The notes under the pieces were generated by a model that was given only the letters and a program-made list of their open reading frames with translations, made no database searches and was not told the origin of the DNA. The position numbers and the translations under genes are program-made. A stretch of DNA of 33,635 nt from Rhodobacterales bacterium (GTDB taxonomy: Bacteria > Pseudomonadota > Alphaproteobacteria > Rhodobacterales > Rhodobacteraceae): NCBI GenBank assembly GCA_003228875.1, contig QIGK01000108.1, positions 1 to 33,635 of the forward strand, read 5' to 3'. Below, one piece after another: positions 8,395 through 17,615 of this stretch (positions are counted from its first letter, which is position 1; the number at the start of each line of letters is the position of its first letter).

Positions 8395-8532
8395 ATGATC
8401 TACCGTCTGATTAAATATTTGTTTATATTGGCGGTGTTAGGCGCAATCGTCGTTGCCGGCTATGCCATGTTTTTTGACCTGCCCCCCCCAAGCCGAGAAA
8501 TTATAATTTCGGTAACCCCTAACGGAACCTGA
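8395..8532 (+). CDS. Small single-pass membrane protein
   Basis: A 45-aa protein beginning MIYRLIKYL with one hydrophobic helix (about residues 6-26) followed by a short polar tail DLPPPSREIIISV. ATG 8395 is preferred to 8344 because it places a basic residue-flanked helix at the N-terminus, as in similar small proteins found upstream of xerD in Rhodobacterales. It lies 3 bp before the next gene, so it is probably cotranscribed with the 511-aa protein and xerD. Function unknown. Confidence 0.6.
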   Translation: MIYRLIKYLFILAVLGAIVVAGYAMFFDLPPPSREIIISVTPNGT

Positions 8533-8535
8533 TCG

Positions 8536-10071
8536 ATGCGGGTGCTTTCAATTTTATTGTTAAGCGCACAGGCTGCTTTTGCCGAAGCGCCGCTGAGCGC
8601 GATTGAATGGCTTAGCGAAAGCCTCTCACAGCCGCCAAATTTTGTGATCGTGCCGCCCAGCCGTCAAAATTCTGTATTTGGAAACAACATCACCAGCAGC
8701 TCGCTTGATTTGGTAAGCAGAGATGCTGCTGGGCTGTTGCCACCCAGCGTAACCGGTTTGCCGGTCCGGTTATGGGGCGAAATGCAGGCTGATCAGGTAA
8801 TATTGGCGCTGCAAGACCACAAAACATCCGGCGTTCCAGAATTGCGGATTTTGTTTCGCAATCTATTGCTGGCGCAGGCAGACCCGCCTTTGGGTGTTGA
8901 TGCGCGTATCTCGCCATTGTTAACCCGCATAGAGCTGTTAATGGAGATCGGTGCCTTGGACGAGGCAGAAACCCTAATAGAATTGGCTGGCGTCACCGAA
9001 CCAAAAATATTTGCAAAATGGTTCGATCTGGCAATTATGGCAAATCGCACCCGCGCTGTTTGCGCCGCGTTGGCCAAATTGCCCGAATTAAGCGATGATA
9101 TCACAACAAGGGTCGTGTGCCTTGCCCGTGGTGGCGATTGGAACGCCGCTGCCATTACGCTGTCGCTTTCAGCAAGCATCGGTGATCTTGAACCCTTGCG
9201 CGAAGAATTGTTAATTCGGTTTCTTGATCCTGAACTGTTTAACCATGACCAAGAAACTGCCATCCCAACCCCGCTAACTCCAATAGATTTTGCGCTACGC
9301 GAGGCTTTGGGCCTGCCACGCCCATCACCGTTACCGTTGATGTATCTTGGCGTTGACCTAAAGTTGAATGTCCCGCAACGGCGGCGAATGGAAGCCGCAG
9401 AGCAGCTTGTGAAAACCGCCGCAATTCCGACATCATTGCTGTTTGCTGCCTATCGCGGCGGCCGCCCTGCATCGTCTGGCGGCATATGGGAACGCTCAAA
9501 CGTGGTGCAACAATTGGACCGCGCCTTGATCGAAAATGACGATGTGGCGTTGGCCGATGCCATTACACAGGCTTATCAGGAAATGGCCAATGTCGGGTTG
9601 TTAAGCGCTTTGGCGGCGGAATATTCCGATGCATTAGCGCATTATCCCAAAAGCCAAGCGCTCAACAAAGTGTCTGCAATGGTTCAAACGCTGTTACTGT
9701 TACAAGGAATACCGGTGTCTGCATGGGTTGAAACCGTTGAAGCTGACACTGACAAAATGGAGATGGCGCGAGTCTTAGCCAGTCGAATCCCCGTTTTGGG
9801 CCTTAGCCCGTATGACGACCCAATGCTAAACGCCATTTTTGCCGCGTTTTCTGACCAAATTCCACCGTTGTCTGAGTTTTCATACAACTTGGAATTGATC
9901 GACAATGGCAATATTGGTGCAGCCATTCTTGTGTCGCTCGGCCTTTTGGCCAATGGCGTCGATGGGGCATCGGCAAATATTTATGAGGGTCTATTTTTGC
10001 TACGAAAAGCCGGACAGGATGACGCTGCGCGACGGGTTGCTATTCAATTATTGCTAACCGAAATGCCATGA
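8536..10071 (+). CDS. Exported helical protein of unknown function, upstream of xerD
   Basis: A 511-aa protein with a short N-terminal signal-like segment (MRVLSILLLSAQAAFAEA, cleavage likely after AFA). The remainder is alpha-helical, rich in Leu/Ala/Asp, with repeated patterns such as EIGALDEAETLIELAGV and NGNIGAAILVSLGLLANGV that look like TPR- or Sel1-like solenoid helices, though I cannot assign a domain. Similar long proteins sit directly upstream of xerD in Rhodobacterales, so the order is conserved although the role is unknown. It follows the small membrane protein by 3 bp and overlaps xerD by 4 bp (ATGA), indicating one transcript. Periplasmic location is an inference from the signal peptide. 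Confidence 0.75.
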   Translation: MRVLSILLLSAQAAFAEAPLSAIEWLSESLSQPPNFVIVPPSRQNSVFGNNITSSSLDLVSRDAAGLLPPSVTGLPVRLWGEMQADQVILALQDHKTSGVPELRILFRNLLLAQADPPLGVDARISPLLTRIELLMEIGALDEAETLIELAGVTEPKIFAKWFDLAIMANRTRAVCAALAKLPELSDDITTRVVCLARGGDWNAAAITLSLSASIGDLEPLREELLIRFLDPELFNHDQETAIPTPLTPIDFALREALGLPRPSPLPLMYLGVDLKLNVPQRRRMEAAEQLVKTAAIPTSLLFAAYRGGRPASSGGIWERSNVVQQLDRALIENDDVALADAITQAYQEMANVGLLSALAAEYSDALAHYPKSQALNKVSAMVQTLLLLQGIPVSAWVETVEADTDKMEMARVLASRIPVLGLSPYDDPMLNAIFAAFSDQIPPLSEFSYNLELIDNGNIGAAILVSLGLLANGVDGASANIYEGLFLLRKAGQDDAARRVAIQLLLTEMP

Positions 10072-10979
10072 CACATCCATGGGTTCCAGTTTTTCTTGAG
10101 GCAACGCAAGCAGAAAATGATACTGCTGCCAATACATTGATCGCCTATCACAATGATCTGGAATTATTTTGTGATTATTTGAACCGCCAAGGAAAAACGG
10201 TCGAAAAAGCCAGCCGTGCGACGATTGAGGGATTTTTACTTGAACTCAATTCAGCGGGCTATGCGACATCGACCTGCGCGCGAAAACTTTCATCCATCAA
10301 ACAGTTTTACCGCTTTGCTTTTCAGGAAGGGTTCAGGCCTGATGATCCGGCCGGTCAAATCAAAGGCCCCGGCGCGCTTAAAAAAATTCCGGTTGTTATC
10401 AGTGAAAAAGATGTGACCAAACTTTTAAAAGCAACCCATAAATCTGGCCGGACAGAATTTGAGCGGTGTCGTAATATCTGTATGCTCGAATTGCTTTATG
10501 CAACAGGAATGCGCGTGACTGAACTGGTGTCGCTGCCGGTTGCAACAGTTCGTGGCCAACCTGAAATGATTTTAATTCGTGGCAAAGCTGGCCGCGAACG
10601 CATGGTGCCTTTATCGCCTGATGCTAAATCTATCACGCAAAAATGGCTTGCGTTACGCGATGCCAGAATGTCCGAAAATCGCGTTTCGTCTGCCTTTTTA
10701 TTTCCGAACGCATCCAAAATTGGCCATTTTAGCCGTGTCCAGTTTTTTACCTTGATTAAACGTCTTGCCTTGCAGGCGGGGCTTGATCCAACCGATATTT
10801 CCCCGCACACTCTACGCCACGCTTTTGCCACCCATCTTTTAGCCAATGGTGCAGATTTGCGGACCATCCAAATGCTTTTGGGGCATGCCGACATTTCAAC
10901 CACAGAGATATACACCCATGTTCTGGATGAACGCTTAAAAGCACTGGTTCTGGAAAAACATCCATTGGCAAAAACTTGA
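10068..10979 (+). CDS. xerD: Tyrosine recombinase XerD
   Basis: A 303-aa site-specific recombinase resolving chromosome dimers at dif together with XerC. The N-terminal SAM-like DNA-binding domain (about 1-105) is followed by the catalytic domain with all expected residues: R149 (ATGMRVTEL), K172 (RGKAGRER), H247 and R250 (HTLRHAFATH), H273 (LLGHADISTT) and the nucleophile Y282 (IYTHV). Length and the LLGHADISTTEIYTHV ending are typical of XerD rather than of phage integrases. It overlaps the preceding gene by ATGA. No dif-like site was recognised in the window, so this is housekeeping and not evidence of a mobile element. Confidence 0.93.
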   Translation: MTHPWVPVFLEATQAENDTAANTLIAYHNDLELFCDYLNRQGKTVEKASRATIEGFLLELNSAGYATSTCARKLSSIKQFYRFAFQEGFRPDDPAGQIKGPGALKKIPVVISEKDVTKLLKATHKSGRTEFERCRNICMLELLYATGMRVTELVSLPVATVRGQPEMILIRGKAGRERMVPLSPDAKSITQKWLALRDARMSENRVSSAFLFPNASKIGHFSRVQFFTLIKRLALQAGLDPTDISPHTLRHAFATHLLANGADLRTIQMLLGHADISTTEIYTHVLDERLKALVLEKHPLAKT

Positions 10980-11121
10980 AAAACCTAGATTTGCAAAATT
11001 TTTCATTGATTCCGTGTCATTCCAGCCAAATAGCAAACTTCTCAGCGTTGGCCCGCTTGCGAAAAGCCAATAAAACCACCATATTGGCAGCTTGCGGGAA
11101 AGATTTAAGGAGCAATACCGG

Positions 11122-12423
11122 ATGGACAGTAATTCTGTCGAGATTACCAATTTGGCAGCAGTGATTTGGGGCGTCGGAGCCGCCATCGTTGGCTTGCTGA
11201 TTTTATCAGCTTTTTTTTCGGGCTCGGAAACTGCGCTTACCGCTGCTAACCGCGCCAAATTGCATAGCATGGCTAAAAGTGGTTCAAAAGGGGCGGAGCG
11301 GGCGTTGAAGCTTACCGAAGATAGCGAGCGACTGATCGGTTCGGTTTTGCTTGGCAACAACCTCGTTAATATTTTGGCAACTTCACTGGCAACCAGCCTT
11401 TTTACATTTTTATATGGCGCCAACGGTATTGCCTTGGCAACCTTGGTCATGACCCTTCTGGTCTTGATCTTTGCCGAAGTTCTTCCCAAAACCTATGCCA
11501 TAACCAACCCTGAAAATGCTGCAAGTCTGGTGTCACGTTTGGTGGCACCGGTGGTTTGGGCTTTGTCGCCAATTGTTACCGTGATCCGGGCTTTTGTGCG
11601 TTTATTATTACGCATCGTTGGCGTGAATATTGACCCGGGCACCAGTTTTCTGGCGGCCCATGAAGAAATTAAAGGTGCTATTTCGCTGCACCATTCCGAA
11701 GGCATGGTTGAAAAAGCCGACCGAGACCGGCTTTTGGGCGCGCTGGACCTAAAAATGCGCGAAGTTGACGAAATTATGCTGCACCGTTCTGACGTAGAAA
11801 TGATAGACGCTGACGGGCCTGCCGAAGAAATTCTGTCGCAATGTTTTCAATCGACCCATACCCGCATTCCGATTTTTCGCAACGATCCAGAAAATGTGAT
11901 CGGGGTTATGCACACCAAAGACCTGTTGCGCGCCGTGGATGGCTTGATCAACGGGACCGAGAAGCTCAAGGATTTTGATGTCATGTCAATTGCCCGAGAT
12001 CCTTATTTTGTGCCTGAAACCACATCGCTCGATGACCAGATGCGCGAATTTCTACGCCGTAAGGTTCATTTTGCACTGGTTGTCGATGAATACGGTTCTT
12101 TGCAAGGCCTGATCACGCTCGAAGACATTCTGGAAGAAATAGTTGGTGAAATCACTGATGAACATGATATTGACCAAGAAGAACTGGCGCGGGAGCCTGA
12201 TGGCTCGGTTGTGGTTGACGGGGCAATGACCATCCGTGATCTGAATCGCGAATGCGAATGGAATCTGCTTGATGAAGATGCCAACACCGTTGCCGGGCTG
12301 GTTATCCATGAGGCACAAATGATCCCTGCTGAAGGTCAAGTCTTTTCGTTTCAAGGCATCCGGTTTGAGGTGTTAACCCGCGAAGTCAACCGGATCACCA
12401 GACTGAAACTGCGTAAAATCTAG
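11122..12423 (+). CDS. CorC/HlyC-family membrane protein with DUF21 and CBS domains
   Basis: A 433-aa protein. The N-terminal DUF21/CNNM-like membrane domain (about residues 13-165) holds several hydrophobic helices and the motifs SAFFSGSETALTAANR and GNNLVNILATSLA. Two CBS domains follow (about 210-340; TRIPIFRNDPENVIGVMHTKDLL and HFALVVDEYGSLQGLITLEDILEEIVGEI), then a C-terminal CorC_HlyC domain. The family is linked to magnesium or cobalt efflux; substrate here is not shown. An upstream in-frame TTG at 11092 exists, but AAGGAG at 11107-11112 supports ATG 11122. The stop overlaps by 4 bp the ancestral stop of the convergent HerA-like gene. Confidence 0.9.
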   Translation: MDSNSVEITNLAAVIWGVGAAIVGLLILSAFFSGSETALTAANRAKLHSMAKSGSKGAERALKLTEDSERLIGSVLLGNNLVNILATSLATSLFTFLYGANGIALATLVMTLLVLIFAEVLPKTYAITNPENAASLVSRLVAPVVWALSPIVTVIRAFVRLLLRIVGVNIDPGTSFLAAHEEIKGAISLHHSEGMVEKADRDRLLGALDLKMREVDEIMLHRSDVEMIDADGPAEEILSQCFQSTHTRIPIFRNDPENVIGVMHTKDLLRAVDGLINGTEKLKDFDVMSIARDPYFVPETTSLDDQMREFLRRKVHFALVVDEYGSLQGLITLEDILEEIVGEITDEHDIDQEELAREPDGSVVVDGAMTIRDLNRECEWNLLDEDANTVAGLVIHEAQMIPAEGQVFSFQGIRFEVLTREVNRITRLKLRKI

Positions 12424-12548
12424 CGCTTAAACAGACTGCCAAGCAATCCTCGTGCAAATTTGTTGCCCATTTGGGTGCCAAATGAACGTGAAAAAGACTT
12501 GGTAAATGCTTTTGTATTGCTATCACTGCGGCTGGACGATTTGTTGGG
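12420..12548 (-). pseudogene. Orphaned C-terminal tail of the HerA-like ATPase
   Basis: Directly downstream of the TAA ending the HerA-like gene, the same reading frame encodes 42 residues (PNKSSSRSDSNTK..., ending GLLGSLFKR) and a TAG. The basic, glycine-containing ending strongly resembles the normal C-terminus of this family in Rhodobacterales, so it was part of the gene until recently or is still reached by readthrough. No start codon or ribosome binding site is placed to translate it alone. It meets the CorC-family gene tail to tail. Confidence 0.7.
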
Positions 12549-13925
12549 TTAACCCCACGGGCCGCCGGCTGAATATCGACGCGCAGAACCAAACTCGCGC
12601 GAGGCCGTTGGTTCAGGCTCTGGGTTGGCGCGTTTGGCCAAAATCTCAAAAGCACTTTCACGGTCCACCAATTTATCATATGCCGCACCCAAAGCTGAAT
12701 TTGCCATTATTGCTTTACGCTCGATCATGCTTATTGGGCCAAGCCGCGAAGATGGCGGGCGAATTAAAGTACGCGCCACCACGGATGGTACACCCTTTTC
12801 CATCAAAAAAGACACCACCGCCTCCCCGACGCCTACTTCTTTGATTGCGGTTTCGGTATCAAATTCTGGGTTTGGACGAAAAGTTTCAGCTGCGGCGCGC
12901 AAGGCTTTTTGATCGCGCGGGGTATAAGCGCGCAGCGCATGTTGGACGCGATTACCAAGCTGACCCAGAATATCTGAGGGCACATCATCGGGCTGTTGGG
13001 TGATAAAATAAACCCCCACGCCTTTGGATCGGATCAGCCTTGCCACTTGTTCCACTTTGTCGATCAAGGCTTTGGGCGCATCATCAAACAACAGATGGGC
13101 TTCGTCAAAAAAGAACACAAATACCGGTTTGTCAGGGTCGCCGACCTCTGGCAGGTTTTCAAAAAGTTCAGACAAAAGCCAAAGCAAAAATGTTGCGTAA
13201 AGCCGAGGCGAGGACATCAGGCGGTCAGCAGCCAATATGTTTACCCTACCCCGCCCATCGGGCGTTGTTGTGATCATATCTTCCAGTTGCAAGGCCGGTT
13301 CGCCAAAGAACTGCGCCGCACCCTGATTTTCAAGCACCAATAGCCGACGTTGGATAGCCCCGATCGAGGCTTTGGAAATATTGCCATATCGCAGGCCAAT
13401 ATCGCTGGCATTTTCGCCCAGCCAAACCAGCAAGGATTGCAGGTCTTTTAGGTCCAGCAGCAGCATGCCTTTTTCATCAGCCATTCGAAAAGCAATGTTC
13501 AGCACGCCTTCTTGCGCCTCGGAAAGTTCCAGCAGGCGTGACAACAGCAATGGTCCCATTTCCGAAATGGTGGTGCGGACGGGATGGCCTTTTTCGCCAA
13601 ACAGATCCCAAAAAGTCACCGGAAAATCTTCATAGCCGTAATCATCAAAACCAATGATTTTAGCGCGTGAGATGAGTTTGTTATGTAATTTATGGGTTTG
13701 AGAGCCGGGCATCGCCAACCCTGATAAATCGCCTTTGACATCTGCCAAAAACACTGGCACTCCCGCATTTGAAAAGCTTTCAGCCAATATTTGCAAAGTG
13801 ACGGTTTTGCCAGTGCCGGTTGCGCCAGCGATTAACCCGTGACGGTTGGCGTATTTTAACAACATTGCTTGTGCTTCCGCGTAATCCAGCCCGCCGCCGC
13901 CAACAAATATATTTTTGGTGTCCAT
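12549..13925 (-). CDS. HerA-like/DUF853 ATPase, truncated by an in-frame stop
   Basis: A 458-aa P-loop ATPase of the HerA/FtsK-like DUF853 family: Walker A GATGTGKT (about residues 34-41), [14 protein letters not shown], Walker [15 protein letters not shown], and the arginine-containing [17 protein letters not shown] and [19 protein letters not shown]. The family is implicated in DNA processing but has no settled role. ATG 13925 is preferred to 13949 because AAGGGA lies 6 nt upstream. The frame ends at TAA (12551-12549), but the same frame continues uninterrupted to a TAG at 12422-12420 and reads the family-like basic tail FTKSFSRSFGTQMGNKFARG then LLGSLFKR. The last 42 residues have therefore been cut off by one stop codon. 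Confidence 0.88.
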   Translation of the reverse strand: MDTKNIFVGGGGLDYAEAQAMLLKYANRHGLIAGATGTGKTVTLQILAESFSNAGVPVFLADVKGDLSGLAMPGSQTHKLHNKLISRAKIIGFDDYGYEDFPVTFWDLFGEKGHPVRTTISEMGPLLLSRLLELSEAQEGVLNIAFRMADEKGMLLLDLKDLQSLLVWLGENASDIGLRYGNISKASIGAIQRRLLVLENQGAAQFFGEPALQLEDMITTTPDGRGRVNILAADRLMSSPRLYATFLLWLLSELFENLPEVGDPDKPVFVFFFDEAHLLFDDAPKALIDKVEQVARLIRSKGVGVYFITQQPDDVPSDILGQLGNRVQHALRAYTPRDQKALRAAAETFRPNPEFDTETAIKEVGVGEAVVSFLMEKGVPSVVARTLIRPPSSRLGPISMIERKAIMANSALGAAYDKLVDRESAFEILAKRANPEPEPTASREFGSARRYSAGGPWG

Positions 13926-14090
13926 GGAAATCCCTTGTCTTTTTATCATTCGACTTTACTCGGTAATAGTCAAATTCACAGCCCTTAAATTGAGCGAGAA
14001 ACTGCGCAATCTTATCAGAAACATTGACATAGCGCGCCTTTCCTGACACCTGTTTGACAAGCAATTATCGTAACCAAAGAGAGTAGCCAA

Positions 14091-14645
14091 ATGCGTCTGA
14101 ATATTTTTTCCATCTTTACACTTCTGGCTGCTTTGGCCACTGCACCGGTTCTGGCGCAGGAGGCCGCGACCGCTGACGAAACATTCCCCACATCCGAAGC
14201 AATTTCAGACCAAGCAAATGGCGTGGTGGCCCGCTATGGCGATTGGGAAATCCGCTGTTCTGCTGAGGTTGATAATTGCCGGATGTTCTTGGCAGGTTTT
14301 GATGACGAAGGCAATGAAATCGCCAATATCAGCCTGCAACCCCTGCCCGAAGGCTCTGCTGCAGTGTTGGGTGCCAGTGTGGTAACCCCGCTGCTTACCC
14401 TTTTGCCGCGTGGTGTAACCATGGGCATTGATGACGGCGTTCCTGCTGCTTATCCCTATAGCTGGTGTGATCGCGCTGGCTGTTACGCACGATTTGGTAT
14501 GACGGAAAGTCAGGTTAATGCAATGAAATCAGGCAATTCCGCATATCTTAGTCTGTTTGCCATTGTCGATCAAACCGAAGAAATCCGCGCCTCATTGTCA
14601 TTGATCGGCTTTACCGATGCATTTGATGACTTAACAGCGCGTTAA
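14091..14645 (+). CDS. Invasion-associated locus B (IalB) family protein
   Basis: A 184-aa exported protein. The signal peptide covers residues 1-23 (LAALATAPVLA before QEAA). The mature part shows the IalB pattern: YGDWEIRCSAEVDNCRMF with paired cysteines, a central strand-rich segment LPRGVTMGIDDG, and SWCDRAGCYARFGM with a second cysteine pair. IalB was named for erythrocyte invasion by Bartonella, but the family is widespread in free-living alphaproteobacteria, where its role is unknown; a periplasmic location is expected. The start ATG 14091 follows AGAGAG. It is divergent from the HerA-like gene (165 bp between starts) and appears monocistronic, followed by inverted repeats. Confidence 0.88.
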   Translation: MRLNIFSIFTLLAALATAPVLAQEAATADETFPTSEAISDQANGVVARYGDWEIRCSAEVDNCRMFLAGFDDEGNEIANISLQPLPEGSAAVLGASVVTPLLTLLPRGVTMGIDDGVPAAYPYSWCDRAGCYARFGMTESQVNAMKSGNSAYLSLFAIVDQTEEIRASLSLIGFTDAFDDLTAR

Positions 14646-14651
14646 TTCTTG

Positions 14652-14701
14652 CGACCATATGTAATAAGTGGCTGCGCAGTTTTTGGGCGGCCATATGGTT
14701 G
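14652..14701. repeat. Imperfect inverted repeat downstream of ialB-like gene
   Basis: Arms 14652-14661 (CGACCATATG) and 14692-14701 (CATATGGTTG) pair over 10 bp with one G-T. They sit 7 nt after the IalB-family stop with a 30-nt spacer. This may help end that transcript, but no clear U-run follows, so the role is uncertain. Confidence 0.4.
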
Positions 14702-14712
14702 ACCTTAAGCGC

Positions 14713-14759
14713 AAAAACATATGCCTGCACCAAATAAACACTTATCGCTGGTGCAGGCA
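14713..14759 (-). terminator. Possible terminator of the lpxD-acp-fabF operon
   Basis: Perfect 11-bp inverted repeat TGCCTGCACCA (14722-14732) / TGGTGCAGGCA (14749-14759) with a 16-nt loop. Read on the minus strand the stem is followed within 4 nt by TTTTT (14717-14713), the layout of an intrinsic terminator. It lies about 200 nt past the fabF stop. The 14646-14961 gap otherwise holds only a weak minus-strand ORF (14611-14883) without a ribosome binding site. Confidence 0.5.
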
Positions 14760-14961
14760 GAATTTTCGAAACATCCCACACAACTGCCAGCGCGGCCCAT
14801 TGATTAAACCATAGCGCATCACGTTCCTCCCAAAAAGGTGGAGCGATCGACGTAATGACAATTTGGCAGGCCAGTTTCAGCATTTATCGGTTGTAAAACA
14901 AAAGCCAAATCATCAGCCATGTGGAATTTCGCTATAAGTGTAATTCCAGAACAAAAACCGA

Positions 14962-16176
14962 TTATGGTGCAGAGCGCAAAGCAATTACTGCGTTCAACCC
15001 ACCAAAAGCAAATGCATTTGACAAAGTCGCATTGATTTTTGCCTCTTGCGCAACGTTTGGCACCACGTTCAGGTTGCAATTCGGATCTTCTTTTCTGTGG
15101 CTGACGGTTGGCGCAATCACCCCTTCGCGAAGCGCCATGATACAAGCCAGCAGTTCAACCGCGCCTGTGCCGCCAATCAGGTGGCCATGCATGGATTTGG
15201 TTGAAGACATGCGCAAGTTCTTGGCATGATCGCCAAATACCTCGTTTACCGCCTGACATTCGGTTTTGTCATTGGCGGTTGTCCCTGTGCCATGGGCATT
15301 GATATAGCCGATGTCGTCTAAGTTTAGGCCGCCATCGCGCAGCGCACCGGCAATGGCCCGCTTGGCCCCGTCTTTATTGGGCATAACAATATCGCTGGCG
15401 TCGGATGACATGGCGAATCCGACAACTTCAGCCAATATATTTGCACCGCGCGCCTTTGCACGTTCGAATTCCTCAAATACAAATACGGCCGCGCCTTCGC
15501 CTTGCACCATGCCGTTGCGGTCTGCCGAAAATGGACGGCAGGCGTCTTTTGACATCACCCGCAAACCTTCCCATGCTTTGATGCCGCCAAAACACAACAT
15601 GGATTCACTGCCGCCGGTCAGCATCACTTCGGTCATCCCTGCCCTAATCATGTGAAACGCTTGCCCCATTGCATGGTTGCTGGATGCGCAGGCAGTAGCG
15701 ACCGTAAAGGTCGGGCCGGTCAGGTTATGGATCATCGATACATGGCTGGCGGCAGCGTTATTCATCAAGCGTGGCACAACAAACGGATGCACCCGATTTT
15801 TGCCTTCTTCATAAACCAGCCTGAAATTTTCATCCTGGGTTTGCAAACCACCCCCGGAAGTGCCGAGTATCACACCAGATTTTTCCAAAAGCTCTGATGT
15901 AAAAACAATACCAGACTGATGCACCGCCTCTTGTGCAGCCAGAACCGCAAACTGGGTAAAACGATCAAAGAGCAAGATTTGCTGACGGGTGAAATGGTGT
16001 TCAGCGTCAAAATTTTTGATTTGACCGCCGATTTGGATCGACAGGCGCTCAACATCGCGAAATTCCAGCTTGGAAATACCCAGTTTGCCTTCGCGCATGC
16101 CATTTAAGGTGGCATCAGCGCTATGCCCCAGCGCGGAAATAGCACCCTGTCCGGTAATAACTACGCGTTTGACCAC
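14962..16176 (-). CDS. Beta-ketoacyl-ACP synthase (KAS II-like), lipid A cluster type
   Basis: A 404-aa condensing enzyme of the FabF thiolase fold. The catalytic triad is complete: C163 (TACASS), H295 (NAHGTGT) and H332 within STKSMHGHLIG, with K327. The substitution MHGH for the usual MTGH is a mark of specialised FabF2-like enzymes rather than the housekeeping FabF. The start is GTG at 16176, 3 nt after the acp stop. Its position behind lpxD and a dedicated ACP suggests that it elongates the acyl chain attached to lipid A, as the rhizobial acpXL cluster does for very long chains. Chain length cannot be predicted. It is the last gene of a three-gene minus-strand operon. Confidence 0.9.
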   Translation of the reverse strand: MVKRVVITGQGAISALGHSADATLNGMREGKLGISKLEFRDVERLSIQIGGQIKNFDAEHHFTRQQILLFDRFTQFAVLAAQEAVHQSGIVFTSELLEKSGVILGTSGGGLQTQDENFRLVYEEGKNRVHPFVVPRLMNNAAASHVSMIHNLTGPTFTVATACASSNHAMGQAFHMIRAGMTEVMLTGGSESMLCFGGIKAWEGLRVMSKDACRPFSADRNGMVQGEGAAVFVFEEFERAKARGANILAEVVGFAMSSDASDIVMPNKDGAKRAIAGALRDGGLNLDDIGYINAHGTGTTANDKTECQAVNEVFGDHAKNLRMSSTKSMHGHLIGGTGAVELLACIMALREGVIAPTVSHRKEDPNCNLNVVPNVAQEAKINATLSNAFAFGGLNAVIALRSAP

Positions 16177-16179
16177 TGA

Positions 16180-16440
16180 TCAGGCCTCCGCCACAAGTTT
16201 TTCAACCGCGATCACAATGGATTTAACCGAAGAAATATCAAAGTCGGAATCGCCCGGTTCGTTGGCGTTAAACGGGATTTGCACGTCAAATTCTTCTTCA
16301 ATTGCAAAAACCGCTTCGACAAGGCCAAGCGAGTCGACGCCAAGTTCTTCAAGGGTTGCTGATTCCGAAACCTCAGCCACGTCAAGCATTGCCTGTTCGG
16401 CAATAATGGCGATTACTCGCAATTTGACGCTGTCGGACAT
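16180..16440 (-). CDS. Acyl carrier protein, dedicated to lipid A cluster
   Basis: An 86-aa acidic acyl carrier protein with the phosphopantetheine attachment motif GVDSLGL (S37). The following helix II LVEAVFAIEEEFDVQIPF resembles AcpXL-type carriers more than housekeeping AcpP, as does the somewhat long C-terminal part. It would carry the acyl chain built by the adjacent ketoacyl synthase and donated by LpxD-type transferases. It lies 33 nt after lpxD and 3 nt before the synthase start, so translation is probably coupled. The assignment to lipid A is contextual. Confidence 0.93.
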   Translation of the reverse strand: MSDSVKLRVIAIIAEQAMLDVAEVSESATLEELGVDSLGLVEAVFAIEEEFDVQIPFNANEPGDSDFDISSVKSIVIAVEKLVAEA

Positions 16441-16473
16441 TTCAACCTCATTTTTATTTGTCGCAGGATTGGC

Positions 16474-17565
16474 TTAATCCTTTGACACTATTTTTGAAAC
16501 CTGTTTTTGCAAATTTTCGACTTTTGCGACCAGTTTAGGCAAACGTCGATATGCTTTGTAACTTTCGATATTTGCGTCCATTTTCATGGCTGGATTGCCC
16601 ATAACAAACCGGTTGGGCGGCACATTCGATGATATACCGGATTTTCCGGCTGCCACCACGTTTTCGCCAACTGTGACATTATCAGCAACGCCAACCTGAC
16701 CAGCCAAAACCGTGCCATCACCAATCACAGCGCTACCGCCAATGCCAACTTGCGCGCAAATCAGGCAATTTGTGCCAACTTTTACATTATGGCCGATCTG
16801 CACAAGATTATCGATTTTGGTGCCGTTGCCAATCACAGTATCAACGATGGTGCCGCGATCCACCGTTGCGCCCGAACCAATTTCGACATCGTTGCCAATG
16901 GTGATTCCAGCCAGCGAATTGATCCGCACAAAAGCAGCAGCAGAGGCATCAATTTCGGGGTGTTGCCCAGCCCGTGCTGCATCAATGACGCCTTTATCAG
17001 GGCTGACATAAGAAAACCCGTCGCCGCCAATAACAGCGTTGGGTTGAGCAATAAAACCATCACCAATACTTACACGGCTACCGACACGAACACCTTGATA
17101 TAGCAGGCAATTATCGCCAATTCTGGTATCAGAAGCGACCGAGCAATGGGATAAAATCCGGGCATTTTTGCCAATTTTTACACCGTCTTCAACAGTGACA
17201 AACGCGCCAATCGAAGCATTTTCACCAATTTCAGCCTTAGGCGAAATAACAGCCGACGGATGAATGCCCACGGGGGCATAAGGGCGTTTTTCGAACGCCG
17301 CATTCACCCCCGCCATGGCAAAGCGAGGATGTTTAATAAAAATTGCGGCTTTTAGATCAAAACTTTGCCAGTCAGCGCCCTGCCACAAAAGCGCAACTTT
17401 TGCAGATCCGCGCTTGATATTGTCCGCAAATTTTGGATCCATTGCCAATGCGATTTCGTCTGGTCCGGCAAATTCGGGCTGATTTGGATTGCAAAGCACC
17501 AGAGACAAGTCACCCACGGCTTCAGCATCCAGCGCATGCGCCAATTCAGAAACTGTATATGACAT
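16474..17565 (-). CDS. lpxD: UDP-3-O-acylglucosamine N-acyltransferase
   Basis: A 363-aa cytoplasmic acyltransferase adding a 3-hydroxyacyl chain from ACP to UDP-3-O-acyl-glucosamine, the third step of lipid A synthesis. The N-terminal uridine-binding domain (about 1-100) is followed by a left-handed beta-helix of hexapeptide repeats (about 100-320) and a C-terminal helix. The catalytic histidine is H259 in [16 protein letters not shown] precedes ATG 17565 by a few bases. It heads the operon with acp and the KAS gene. In many proteobacteria lpxD sits with fabZ, lpxA and bamA; here it is in a separate cluster, which fits a second or relocated lipid A acylation locus. Confidence 0.95.
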   Translation of the reverse strand: MSYTVSELAHALDAEAVGDLSLVLCNPNQPEFAGPDEIALAMDPKFADNIKRGSAKVALLWQGADWQSFDLKAAIFIKHPRFAMAGVNAAFEKRPYAPVGIHPSAVISPKAEIGENASIGAFVTVEDGVKIGKNARILSHCSVASDTRIGDNCLLYQGVRVGSRVSIGDGFIAQPNAVIGGDGFSYVSPDKGVIDAARAGQHPEIDASAAAFVRINSLAGITIGNDVEIGSGATVDRGTIVDTVIGNGTKIDNLVQIGHNVKVGTNCLICAQVGIGGSAVIGDGTVLAGQVGVADNVTVGENVVAAGKSGISSNVPPNRFVMGNPAMKMDANIESYKAYRRLPKLVAKVENLQKQVSKIVSKD

Positions 17566-17615
17566 TTTTGCCTCAACTTCATAACATCGCGCGTTTCGCG
17601 CTGCTGTGAACAGGT

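Noticed and set aside
10068-10979. XerD as evidence of an integrated element
   Set aside because: Its length, full catalytic set and conserved upstream neighbours mark it as the housekeeping recombinase.
14611-14883. 90-codon minus-strand ORF between the IalB-family gene and fabF
   Set aside because: It overlaps the end of the IalB-family gene by 35 bp, runs through the terminator-like inverted repeat, and has no ribosome binding site.
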